The notes under the pieces: generated by a model
Seen by the model: only the letters and a program-made list of their open reading frames with translations
Databases searched by the model: none
What the model was told of the DNA's origin: nothing
Shown: piece by piece, positions 1-7,085 of the stretch
Numbering within the stretch: the first letter of the stretch is position 1
Layout: each line of letters begins with the position of its first letter
Made by a program: the position numbers and the translations under genes
Assembly: GCA_002299785.1 (NCBI GenBank)
Contig: DBNL01000114.1
Location: 815 to 8,517 of the forward strand
Reading direction: 5' to 3'
DNA from: Verrucomicrobia bacterium UBA673
Lineage (GTDB): Bacteria; Verrucomicrobiota; Verrucomicrobiia; Limisphaerales; UBA1096
DNA: 7,703 bases

Positions 1-59
1 CCGGCCAGTCCCCCGAGGAGAATACAGGCGGTATTGAGAATGGTGCCGAATCCGGTCAC
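1..59 (-). CDS. DUF554 (YqgA/YdfK-like) membrane protein, N-terminal fragment
   Basis: Only the first 19 complete codons lie in the window. Read from a GTG start at 59-57, they give (V/M)TGFGTILNTACILLGGLAG, which continues off the left edge. The pattern G-T-hydrophobic-x-N followed by a hydrophobic run ending in GG-L-x-G is the typical amino terminus of DUF554 integral membrane proteins (E. coli YqgA, B. subtilis YdfK), whose function is not established. The GTG start overlaps the TGA stop of pabB in a GTGA arrangement, which suggests translational coupling and membership of the same operon. I see no Shine-Dalgarno sequence before the start. The family call rests on about 20 residues, so it is likely but not certain. 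Confidence 0.62.
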   Translation of the reverse strand, partial: MTGFGTILNTACILLGGLA

Positions 60-1513
60 GTGCGGATGTTGGGCGACTGCATTGCGGGAGACAAGGGCAA
101 TGCTGATGGCGACAGATTCAGCGCTGCCAGCCATCCGGCCGCCTTGTTGAGGGTCTCGTCGTACTCGGCGGCGGGATCGGAGTCGGCGACGATGCCTGCT
201 CCAACGTGAAACCACGCCGTGCCGTCCCGGCAAATCGCAGTGCGGATGAGAATGTTGAACTGGCTTTCGCGATTGAATCCGAGGTAACCGAGGCATCCGG
301 TGTATGGGCCGCGGACGACCGGCTCCAGTTCGTCGATGATTTCCATCGCGCGAATCTTTGGTGCGCCGGTGATGCTGCCGCCGGGGAAACAGGAGGCCAG
401 CGCGTGCAGATGCGTGACGCTCGGCCGCAGCCGCCCGGCGACGGTCGAGACGAGGTGCTGCACTTGGGCGAAGCGTTCGAGCTTTGCCAATTCGGGCACA
501 GTTACCGAGCCGTATTCGCAGAACCGACCAAGGTCGTTGCGGAGTAGATCGGTGATCATCACGAGCTCGGAGCGGTCCTTGGCGCTGGTCTGCAACTCGT
601 AACCAAGCCTCGCGTCGAGATCGGGCGATGTGCCGCGCGGGCGCGTGCCCTTGATCGGTCGAGTGGTGACATGGTCACCGCTCAACCGCAGGAACTGTTC
701 CGGCGATGAGCTGGCGAGTTGAAAGTCGCCGCACTGCATGAACGCTGAGAACGGCGCGGGCGATGCAGTGGCCAGTCGTTGAAAGAGCATCCAGCCATCG
801 ACGCCCACTTCCGCGGCCAGGCGATGCGTGAGGTTGGCCTGATAAATATCGCCCCGCCAAATGTAGTTGATGATCCGCCGCACACCGTCGCAGTAGCTTT
901 CACGCGACATTGTCGAGGTGACTTGGGGCATCGTCGCTTGGGCAAGAGGCGGCTCGGCGGCGGGCGCTTGGCCAAGTGTGCCGAGTTGCCCGAGCCAAAA
1001 CTCGGCGGCGGCTTGGGCGCGTTCGTCGGAGCGATCGCCCTCTTCGCCTAGACCGGTGGAGATGAGCCACGCCTTTTCGATTTTGTGATCAAAAGCGACG
1101 AGGCTGTCGTAAAATCCAACGCTGCATTCAGGCAATTCGAGGTCGTTGCGGGTCGTCAGTGGCAGGTGCGGCTCGACGAATTGTTTCAGCTCGTAGCCGA
1201 AGTAGCCGAAGCAACCGCCGAGCGGAAATGGCAGGTCGATTTCCTCGAGCAGTTCGTAGCGGTTGGCCAGGCTCTCGAGCAGTTTCCACGGGCTGCCAAA
1301 CAGTGTGTGGCGGCCTGCAGCCGACTCGATTTCGCAGCGCGAGCCGTACGACTCAAATCGCAAAAACGGTCTCGCGGCGACGAGGCTGAAGCGTTCGCCG
1401 TGCTCGATCGTGCCAGAGCGCAGCAGGATCGTACCCGTCTCGGCGTGAAGCCGCTCGATGAGCGATTCCGGCGTATGTCTCGTCTCAATTTCCTGGATCA
1501 GCGGGCAGGGCAT
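56..1513 (-). CDS. pabB: Aminodeoxychorismate synthase component I (PabB)
   Basis: This chorismate-utilising enzyme aminates chorismate to 4-amino-4-deoxychorismate in the cytoplasm. That is the first step towards p-aminobenzoate and folate, normally with ammonia from a PabA glutaminase, which is not in this window. The protein has 485 residues, close to the usual length. The N-terminal domain covers about residues 1-190 and the chorismate-binding domain about 200-465. The latter shows GDIYQANLT (221-229), SSSPEQFL (268-275), PIKGTRPRG (286-294), the KDRSELVMI...DLLRNDLGR block (312-330), PGGSITGAPK (377-386), and GAGIVADSDP...E..E (438-453), which supplies conserved acidic metal-site residues. 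Lys288 in PIKGT is the nucleophile position that marks PabB; anthranilate synthase TrpE has Ala there (PIAGT). The ATG at 1513 lies 6 bases after the M16 protease stop and lacks a clear Shine-Dalgarno sequence. The stop overlaps the next gene by GTGA. No fused PabA or PabC domain is present. Confidence 0.93.
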   Translation of the reverse strand: MPCPLIQEIETRHTPESLIERLHAETGTILLRSGTIEHGERFSLVAARPFLRFESYGSRCEIESAAGRHTLFGSPWKLLESLANRYELLEEIDLPFPLGGCFGYFGYELKQFVEPHLPLTTRNDLELPECSVGFYDSLVAFDHKIEKAWLISTGLGEEGDRSDERAQAAAEFWLGQLGTLGQAPAAEPPLAQATMPQVTSTMSRESYCDGVRRIINYIWRGDIYQANLTHRLAAEVGVDGWMLFQRLATASPAPFSAFMQCGDFQLASSSPEQFLRLSGDHVTTRPIKGTRPRGTSPDLDARLGYELQTSAKDRSELVMITDLLRNDLGRFCEYGSVTVPELAKLERFAQVQHLVSTVAGRLRPSVTHLHALASCFPGGSITGAPKIRAMEIIDELEPVVRGPYTGCLGYLGFNRESQFNILIRTAICRDGTAWFHVGAGIVADSDPAAEYDETLNKAAGWLAALNLSPSALPLSPAMQSPNIRT

Positions 1514-1519
1514 CGGCGG

Positions 1520-2812
1520 TCAAAGTTCGATTAATTTTCGTAGGCCGCGGTTGCTCTTGAGCGGGCTGACAAGTGAGAGACAAAGGCGTTCCGGCCGGAA
1601 AAAATCACTTGCGACGCGGCGGATATCGCCGGGTCGGATCTCGTTGAGCCGGGCCTTGATTTCGTCCGGCGGGATGATCTGGTCGAAGCCGAGCAACTGC
1701 TCGCCGACCCAGTTCATTTGGCTCTCGGTGCTTTCTAGTGAGAGCTCGAGCTGACCGATGAGATAGTCGCGGGCGCGGCGCAGCTCGCGGGCGCCGGGCG
1801 GTTTGTCGCGGAGGCGGCGCAGCTCGTCGAGGGTCAGTTTGAGAGCCTTTTGCGTGTGTGTGGTGTCCAGCCCGGCGGCGATAGTGAGGCTGCCGGTGTC
1901 GTGATAAAAGTTGGGCGTCGAGTAGATGCTATAGGCCAAACCGTGTTCCTCGCGGATGGACTGGAAGAGGCGCGAGCTCATGTTCTCGCCGAGGATCACG
2001 TTGGCCAAGCGTAGGGAAAAACGCCTTGGATCGTGCCGTGAACAGGTGCGGATGCCGAGCGCAAACTGCGTCTGCTCCATGTCGCGTGTGAACAGCTTGA
2101 TCTCCGGACGTGTCTGGCCGTTCACGGCGGGAAACCAGCTCGAGCGTTTGCCAGTGGGGACGCGTCCGGCCAAGCGCTTGGACAAGTCGAGCAAATCACG
2201 GTGGCGGATGTCCCCGGCGGCGACCACGACCGTCGAGCCGCTGACGTAGTGGCGGGCGTGGAATCCGGCGAGCTCGCGGCGGCGGGTGCGGTTGAGGGTG
2301 CGCTCATCGCCGGCGATGGAGCGGCCAAGCGGCTGTCCGGGCCAGAGCGATTCGTCGGACAACTCGAGCACGTGCTGCGACGGTTGGTCGAGTGTCATGG
2401 CGATTTCCTCCTTGATGACGCGGCGTTCGCGGGTGATTTCCTGCCGGTCAAAAACCGGGTTGAGATACATGTCGGCCAGCACGTCCATCAGCTTGGCGGC
2501 GTGGCTGGCGTGGGCTCGGGCGTGGTAACAGGTGCTCTCCTCGCTGGTACAGGCGTTGATGTATCCGCCGAGGCCCTCGATTTCCTGCGAGATTTGAGCA
2601 GCGGAGCGGCGGCGTGTGCCCTTGAAAAGCATGTGCTCGATGAAATGGCTGATGCCGGTCTCGCCCGAGCGCTCGCAGCGGCTGCCGACGGCCGACCAGA
2701 TGCCGAGGCTGACACTGGCCATGTGCGGCAACTCGGCCGTGGCCAATCGGAGCCCATTGGGCAATCGGGTGATATGATACATTCGTTGGTTTCCGGGCGA
2801 GGTGGAACTCAT
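1520..2812 (-). CDS. M16B family zinc metallopeptidase (processing-peptidase-like)
   Basis: This is a 430-residue protein of the pitrilysin/mitochondrial processing peptidase clan, a single-chain pair of M16 domains as in the bacterial M16B group. The inverted zinc motif is HFIEH at 56-60: His56 and His60 would bind zinc and Glu59 act as the catalytic base. Glu136, in VIKEEIAM, lies 76 residues beyond His60, at the spacing expected for the third ligand. The second domain carries the family block SSRLFQSIREEHGLAYSIYS (279-298), with the Arg and Tyr typical of substrate binding. The catalytic set therefore looks intact. No signal peptide is visible, so a cytoplasmic location is likely; the substrate is unknown. 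The family start usually resembles MYHITRLPNGL, which begins here at Met11 (codon 2782-2780), so the true start may be there. It is the first gene of the operon that continues into pabB. Confidence 0.92.
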   Translation of the reverse strand: MSSTSPGNQRMYHITRLPNGLRLATAELPHMASVSLGIWSAVGSRCERSGETGISHFIEHMLFKGTRRRSAAQISQEIEGLGGYINACTSEESTCYHARAHASHAAKLMDVLADMYLNPVFDRQEITRERRVIKEEIAMTLDQPSQHVLELSDESLWPGQPLGRSIAGDERTLNRTRRRELAGFHARHYVSGSTVVVAAGDIRHRDLLDLSKRLAGRVPTGKRSSWFPAVNGQTRPEIKLFTRDMEQTQFALGIRTCSRHDPRRFSLRLANVILGENMSSRLFQSIREEHGLAYSIYSTPNFYHDTGSLTIAAGLDTTHTQKALKLTLDELRRLRDKPPGARELRRARDYLIGQLELSLESTESQMNWVGEQLLGFDQIIPPDEIKARLNEIRPGDIRRVASDFFRPERLCLSLVSPLKSNRGLRKLIEL

Positions 2813-2929
2813 CCACTCATCATCCCGGAGAGCTGATTAAACTGTGACAAACGGCCAGTGGTCAATCCTGCGTACATTGGATGCATTAAGAGTGTTTGAC
2901 TCAGGCTAGTTTTCAATTTAACTGGGCTT
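2813..2929. promoter_or_regulatory. Divergent intergenic region between M16 protease and lysR
   Basis: This 117-bp region separates two divergent genes and must carry both promoters if both are transcribed locally. LysR-type regulators commonly bind T-N11-A sites in such regions. One loose candidate is 2877-2889 (TTGGATGCATTAA), which contains the palindrome ATGCAT. A short inverted pair, GAGT-N5-ACTC, lies at 2890-2902. For lysR, TTGACT (2896-2901) could be a -35 element, but the only partners downstream (TTTAAC at 2917-2922, spacer 15) are weak and would put the transcription start at or next to the ATG. Binding by the adjacent regulator is inferred from position alone. Confidence 0.35.
2836..2865 (-). 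promoter_or_regulatory. Predicted sigma-70-like promoter of the M16-pabB operon
   Basis: On the minus strand, TTGACC (2865-2860, 5 of 6 against TTGACA) is followed after 18 bases by TTTAAT (2841-2836, 5 of 6 against TATAAT). Transcription would start near 2829. That leaves about 17 bases before the long ATG at 2812, or about 47 before the alternative ATG at 2782. It is the best promoter match found by eye in the intergenic space. No transcript data support it. Confidence 0.5.
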
Positions 2930-3808
2930 ATGCAGATTGAGAGCTTGCGGGTTTTTTGTGACCTGGCCGAGAGCCGGAGTTTCACCAGTGCGGCGCGGAT
3001 CAACCAGATCACGCAGTCAGCGGTGAGCCAGCAGATCAGCTCGCTTGAGAGGCATTTCGGCACGCTGCTGATCGAGCGCAGCAAGAAGATGTTTCGGTTG
3101 ACCAAGGAGGGGAAGTTGCTCTACGACCACAGTAAGGAGATCATCAACACTTTCGAGACAGTGACGAGCCGGATGCAGTCACTTCAAAACGTGGTGTCGG
3201 GTAACATCCGCGTCTCGACGATCTACTCGATAGGGCTGCACACGCTTCCACCGTTCCTAAAGAAATTCCTTAAAAAATTCCCCACTGTTAACGTGCACGT
3301 CGAGTACAGTTACGCGGACAAAATCCTAGAGGACGTTCTGGGCAATGTTGTGGATCTTGGTCTTCTGGCATATCCGGGCAAGGATAGCAAACTTAACATC
3401 ATCCCGCTAATGGAGGAGTCGCTGGTGTTGATATGCGAGCCAGGCCATCCTCTGGCCAAGCGCAGGCAAATTAAACTCGCCGATATCGCGGGGGAAAATT
3501 TGGTAGGTTTTCATATCGACATCCCGACGCGGCGGGGGATCGACCGCGTGCTGAGAGAGAAGAAAATCGTTGTTAACCAGGTGATGGAGTTCGACAACAT
3601 CGAGACCGTCAAGAGGGCGGTGGAGATCGGCACTGGTGTGGCCATTGTACCGGAGGTAACCATTGTGTCTGAGGTCAAGCTAGGAAGCCTTGCCAGCGTG
3701 AAATTCAGCGACGTGCAACTCACCCGGCCCGTGGCGGTGGTGCACAAGAAAAGCAAGGCCCTCTCCCCGGCGCTGGAGAATTTTCTGTCTATCCTGACGA
3801 GGGAGTAG
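2930..3808 (+). CDS. LysR-type transcriptional regulator
   Basis: This is a complete 292-residue LysR-family regulator of normal length. Residues 2-61 form the winged helix-turn-helix, with the family signature SFTSAARINQITQSAVSQQI (18-37) followed by SSLERHFG and LLIERS. A linker helix spans about 62-88. The effector-binding domain (about 91-292) has the usual two-lobed pattern: RVSTIYSIG (94-102), LGLLAYP (143-149), SLVLICEPGHPL (164-175) and the hinge-side block TVKRAVEIGTGVAIVPE (226-242). The overall character is CysB/CysL/CbbR-like, but the co-inducer and regulon cannot be read from sequence. The ATG at 2930 begins the conserved MQIESLRVF opening, so the start is well supported although no Shine-Dalgarno sequence precedes it. 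It is divergent from the protease operon and lies 120 bp upstream of the secretion ATPase on the same strand, so either could be a target; autoregulation is common in the family. Confidence 0.94.
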   Translation: MQIESLRVFCDLAESRSFTSAARINQITQSAVSQQISSLERHFGTLLIERSKKMFRLTKEGKLLYDHSKEIINTFETVTSRMQSLQNVVSGNIRVSTIYSIGLHTLPPFLKKFLKKFPTVNVHVEYSYADKILEDVLGNVVDLGLLAYPGKDSKLNIIPLMEESLVLICEPGHPLAKRRQIKLADIAGENLVGFHIDIPTRRGIDRVLREKKIVVNQVMEFDNIETVKRAVEIGTGVAIVPEVTIVSEVKLGSLASVKFSDVQLTRPVAVVHKKSKALSPALENFLSILTRE

Positions 3809-3928
3809 GGGAGGCTCACCGCTTTGCCAAGGCGAATGCCCATCTCTCTTAGGGTGCGTTATTTGAGTCTCTTTTTTTGCAACTTTTGCTGAAAACCGCT
3901 GTTTATTTGTTCACTTGCTGCCCACAGA
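3809..3928 (+). other. Intergenic gap between lysR and the secretion ATPase gene
   Basis: This 120-bp non-coding gap is more AT-rich than its surroundings in its second half and contains a run of seven T at 3872-3878. An imperfect hairpin can be drawn upstream: AATGCCC at 3835-3841 against GGTGCGTT at 3853-3860, with one bulge and one G-U pair. The T run starts 11 bases after it, so this is a poor intrinsic terminator. TTGCAA (3877-3882) with TTTATT (3902-3907) is the best promoter-like pair, but the 19-bp spacing is long. The gap probably separates two transcription units, but no element in it is convincing. Confidence 0.3.
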
Positions 3929-5650
3929 ATGGCACTTACATCGATTAAACAGATATTAGCTGATGCCGATTTGGCCACTTCCGTTGAGTTTTCGAACCTG
4001 ACGAAGGAATGGCGTGTGGCTGCTGAAAACGGTGCGGAGGAGCCTTTGCTGGCTTTTGTTGCCCGGGAAAAGGGGTTAGCCGAGGATGCTTTTCTCGAGC
4101 GCTTGGCCAAGGCGATGAGCCTGCGATTTGTTAACCTTAAGGATATCAGCCCATCCGCTGAGGCGCGAAAAAGGGTGACCACCAAGGTGGCTTTCCAGCA
4201 TTTCGTCCTGCCAATCCACGCCGAGAACGGCACGCTCGAGGTGGCAGTCAGCGACCCGTTCGACTCAGCAATGATCAACGCGGTGCAGTTTAACGCCGGC
4301 GGCACCGTAAAGCTGGCCCTGGCAACGCGCAGCGAGATCGAAAAGGCTCTCAAGAAAATTTACGGCGTCGGTGCCGAGACACTCGAGGAGTTGGAGGATG
4401 ACGACGAGGATTCATTCGATATTTTCTTCGATGAGGACAAGGAAATCACCGAGGGCGATCAGGACGCCAGTGTGATCAAGTTCGTAAACCAGGTCATTTG
4501 GGAGGCGTTCAAGGATCGGGCGACGGATATTCACTTCGAGCCGGCGGAGGACGAGTTCCGCATCCGCTACCGCGTGGACGGCATTCTGCACCAGACGCCG
4601 ATGCCGGCGCAGTTGAAGCGCTACCAGTCTTCGCTCATATCGCGCATCAAGGTCATGTCCGGCATGGACATCGCCGAGAAGCGTCTCCCGCAGGACGGTC
4701 GAATCAACGTTCGCATCAAGAACGAGGAACTCGACATCCGTGTCTCCACCGTGCCGACGGTTTATGGCGAAAGTGTGTCACTGCGTTTGCTGACACGTGG
4801 TACCATTTTTCTGAGTCTCGACAAGTTGGGATTCAACCCCAGAGACGAGGAGATCCTGCGTGAACTCATCGTTAAGCCGCACGGGATCATTCTAGTCACC
4901 GGTCCGACCGGTTCCGGCAAGTCAACCTCGCTTTATGCCTTCCTGAGTACGATCAACTCCGTTCACCAGCGAATCATCACCATCGAGGAACCGGTCGAGT
5001 ATGAGCTCAAGGGCATCAACCAGATCGCTGTGCGCTCGGAGATCGGGCTCACATTCGCCACCGGCCTACGTCACATCCTGCGACAGGATCCGAACGTGGT
5101 CATGGTGGGTGAGATTAGAGACGGCGAGACGGCGGACATTGCCATTCGCGCCGCGCTGACGGGTCACCTGGTTTTCAGTACTCTGCACACGAACGATGCC
5201 GCGGGTGCATTCACGCGGTTGATCGACATGGGCATCGAACCGTTTCTTGTGGCGTCGTCGGTCGAGGCGGTCATGGCTCAGCGTCTGGTGCGCACCATCT
5301 GCCCTAACTGCAAGGAAGAGCAGAAAATCGACCACGACTATCTGCGGCAGATCAACTGCCCTGAGCACATCATCGAGTCTGGCACATTTTATCATGGGGC
5401 CGGCTGCGAGGATTGCCGCCAGCAGGGCTACAAGGGGCGGCTGGCTATTTATGAGATGCTAGTGATGAGCGAGAACATCCGGCCGTTGATCCTCAAGCGC
5501 GAGGCGTCGTCCATTATTGGCCAGGCTGCGATCAGCGATGGCATGCGCACACTGCGCGACGATGGTTGGCAAAAGGTGGTCGATGGAAAAACGACCATTG
5601 AGGAGATTCTCCGCGTGACCATGTCCGACGAGCATTTGAAGGAGGAGTAG
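3929..5650 (+). CDS. gspE: GspE/PulE-type secretion ATPase (type II secretion / type IV pilus assembly family)
   Basis: This is a hexameric motor ATPase that powers pseudopilus or pilus assembly from the cytoplasmic face of the inner membrane. The 573 residues divide into an N1E/MshEN-like N-terminal domain (about 30-145), a very acidic linker (153-179), an N2E domain (about 180-300) with the Arg-rich stretch FRIRYRVDG (210-218), and a RecA-like C-terminal domain. The ATPase motifs are complete: Walker A GPTGSGKST (325-333), the Asp-box position as TIEEPVE (351-357), Walker B VGEIRD (393-398) and the His box TGHLVFSTLHTND (411-423). Cys458, Cys461, Cys493 and Cys496 form the CxxC...CxxC zinc site found in GspE and PilB. 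No Shine-Dalgarno sequence precedes the ATG. The next gene follows after 1 bp and encodes a GspL-like partner, which favours GspE over PilB, though the two families are hard to separate by sequence. No GspF gene follows immediately. Confidence 0.92.
   Translation: MALTSIKQILADADLATSVEFSNLTKEWRVAAENGAEEPLLAFVAREKGLAEDAFLERLAKAMSLRFVNLKDISPSAEARKRVTTKVAFQHFVLPIHAENGTLEVAVSDPFDSAMINAVQFNAGGTVKLALATRSEIEKALKKIYGVGAETLEELEDDDEDSFDIFFDEDKEITEGDQDASVIKFVNQVIWEAFKDRATDIHFEPAEDEFRIRYRVDGILHQTPMPAQLKRYQSSLISRIKVMSGMDIAEKRLPQDGRINVRIKNEELDIRVSTVPTVYGESVSLRLLTRGTIFLSLDKLGFNPRDEEILRELIVKPHGIILVTGPTGSGKSTSLYAFLSTINSVHQRIITIEEPVEYELKGINQIAVRSEIGLTFATGLRHILRQDPNVVMVGEIRDGETADIAIRAALTGHLVFSTLHTNDAAGAFTRLIDMGIEPFLVASSVEAVMAQRLVRTICPNCKEEQKIDHDYLRQINCPEHIIESGTFYHGAGCEDCRQQGYKGRLAIYEMLVMSENIRPLILKREASSIIGQAAISDGMRTLRDDGWQKVVDGKTTIEEILRVTMSDEHLKEE
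5639..5645 (+). promoter_or_regulatory. Strong Shine-Dalgarno site for the gspL-like gene
   Basis: AAGGAGG sits in the last codons of the ATPase gene (the Lys-Glu-Glu end), 6 bases before the ATG at 5652. It fixes the start of the downstream gene and favours coupled translation. It is the only strong Shine-Dalgarno sequence found before a gene in this window. Confidence 0.8.
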
Positions 5651-5651
5651 G

Positions 5652-7085
5652 ATGGCAGGGAAGAAAACCAAATGGAGCAGTTGCAATTTGCTCGAGCCAG
5701 CGACCGAGGGGAGCCGGTTGTTTCAATTCTCTGTCTCGTCGAACAAGGTAAAGCTCTCCGGCGACCTGCGCGTGGCTGAGGGTGACGATCCGCCGGCCAA
5801 GGCGGTGGGGAAGGACTGGAGCGACCTGCTCAGCCGCAAGCTCAACATCACCACCCTGCCCCCGGAGAAGGTTTTTTTACGTGTGGTCGAGCTGCCGGAA
5901 TGCGAGCCGGACGAGCTGCTGCCGATGGTCGAGTTTCAGATCGAGGAGCTGTCGCCGCTCCCGATAGCGCAGACCGTTTGGTCTGCCGAGGTGGTGCCTG
6001 GCTCAACCAGCACAGAGGGAAACCAGACGGTGCTTGTCATGATCGCTGAGAGGGTCGAGGTGGAGGGTCGACTCGACGAACTTGAGGCTGTCAACTATCT
6101 CGCCGACCGAGTGGAGGTGCCTCTGCTGAGGGAGTTGGTTCCTGGCGAGCCAAGAGAGGACGGGGCGCATATTCAGCTTGTGCAGGGGGCCGACTCGGTG
6201 CTGGCGCTGGTGTCATGGTGGTTTAGCAGCCGACTGTGCGATGTGAATTCATTCAACCTGCCGGACACCGCAGCCAGCCGCGATGCGTTGGTTGAGAAAA
6301 TTAACAGCGTTGCTCTGGCAGGAGAGGTCGCCGGCTGGATGCCGGGTGAGCCAACCTGCCACTTGGTCAAGCGTGGCGACGTGGCGGGCGACTGGAATGC
6401 GGCCTTGGCCAAGTGTTTCGACAGCATCCGAGAGGTCGAGCCGATGAGCGAGGTGGATCTGGCTACGGCGGCAGTGGAGTTTGCCTCACGGACAACGGCA
6501 CCCGGCCTGATGATCGAGGATTACAGTCTTCGCAACCGTCAGCGATATCAGGACAGCCTGTGGATGGAGGGGGTCAAGGGAGCGATTGCGATAATGCTGA
6601 TGGGGTTGCTCGGGTTTTTTGTTTACGGAAGTATGCTGCAGAGTACGCTTGACGATAAGATCAGCTTGGTGACCGTGCAAACCAACCTGTTCACTAAGGC
6701 GCTATCTCTCAAGGCCAAGGTGGAAACGCTCGAGAAACAAAAGGCGCTCAAGTATGCCGCGCTCCAGGCTTGGGCCAAGGTGTCCACCGGACTGCCGGGT
6801 GAGCTGAAGTTCACCGAGTTGGCGTTTGCGTCAGGCCGTAGCCTCGACGGCAACACAAGCCGGGAGCTGCGAATCAGCGGAGCTGCGGAAGCCGGAAAGG
6901 TGACGTTGATTGACGATTACCAGGAGGCGTTAACGCGAATGACGCGGCCAATGACTCGGATGGAGTCTGTCAATGAGAAGGAGAAGGCATTGTTGTTTTC
7001 CCGCGTGAGGGCGGAGACGATCCGACAGGATACGAGAAAAAACCAGACCATTTGGTCGTTGGTATGTGAGTTCAATGGCGAGTAA
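5652..7085 (+). CDS. GspL-like (PilM/PilN fusion-type) secretion platform protein
   Basis: This 477-residue bitopic protein probably anchors the ATPase to the inner membrane. The cytoplasmic part (about 20-300) resembles the PilM/GspL actin-like fold, notably VFLRVVELPE (74-83) followed by PMVEFQIEELSPLP (91-104), a pattern common to these proteins. The end of this part, GLMIEDYSLRNRQRYQDSLW (285-304), is reminiscent of the GspL segment just before its membrane helix. One transmembrane helix lies at about 309-328 (bases 6576-6635) and is preceded by basic residues, which predicts N-in, C-out. After it come a helical, probably coiled-coil stretch (about 332-376) and a PilN-like periplasmic domain to the end. 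No PilM-type nucleotide-binding motif is obvious, which suits GspL. The gene begins 1 bp after the ATPase stop, behind a strong Shine-Dalgarno site, and overlaps the next gene by 11 bases. Sequence identity to model GspL proteins looks low; the role is inferred from architecture and position. Confidence 0.72.
   Translation: MAGKKTKWSSCNLLEPATEGSRLFQFSVSSNKVKLSGDLRVAEGDDPPAKAVGKDWSDLLSRKLNITTLPPEKVFLRVVELPECEPDELLPMVEFQIEELSPLPIAQTVWSAEVVPGSTSTEGNQTVLVMIAERVEVEGRLDELEAVNYLADRVEVPLLRELVPGEPREDGAHIQLVQGADSVLALVSWWFSSRLCDVNSFNLPDTAASRDALVEKINSVALAGEVAGWMPGEPTCHLVKRGDVAGDWNAALAKCFDSIREVEPMSEVDLATAAVEFASRTTAPGLMIEDYSLRNRQRYQDSLWMEGVKGAIAIMLMGLLGFFVYGSMLQSTLDDKISLVTVQTNLFTKALSLKAKVETLEKQKALKYAALQAWAKVSTGLPGELKFTELAFASGRSLDGNTSRELRISGAAEAGKVTLIDDYQEALTRMTRPMTRMESVNEKEKALLFSRVRAETIRQDTRKNQTIWSLVCEFNGE

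Noticed and set aside
56..1513. Anthranilate synthase component I (TrpE) as the identity of this gene
   Set aside because: The active-site motif is PIKGT with Lys288, the PabB type, not the PIAGT of TrpE, and no trp genes are adjacent.
1085..1534. 149-codon plus-strand open frame opposite pabB
   Set aside because: It is antisense to a well-conserved enzyme and shows no domain or initiation signal.
2201..2836. 211-codon open frame on the plus strand opposite the M16 protease
   Set aside because: It is entirely antisense to a gene with intact zinc-site and family motifs. Its product is Ala/Gly/Val-rich with no recognisable domain, as expected for a shadow frame in GC-rich coding DNA.
3835..3879. 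Intrinsic terminator after lysR
   Set aside because: The hairpin is short, bulged and contains a G-U pair, and the T run begins 11 bases after the stem, too far for a convincing terminator.
3859..4353. 164-codon minus-strand open frame over the 5' end of the secretion ATPase
   Set aside because: It is antisense to the conserved N-terminal domain and has no family resemblance.
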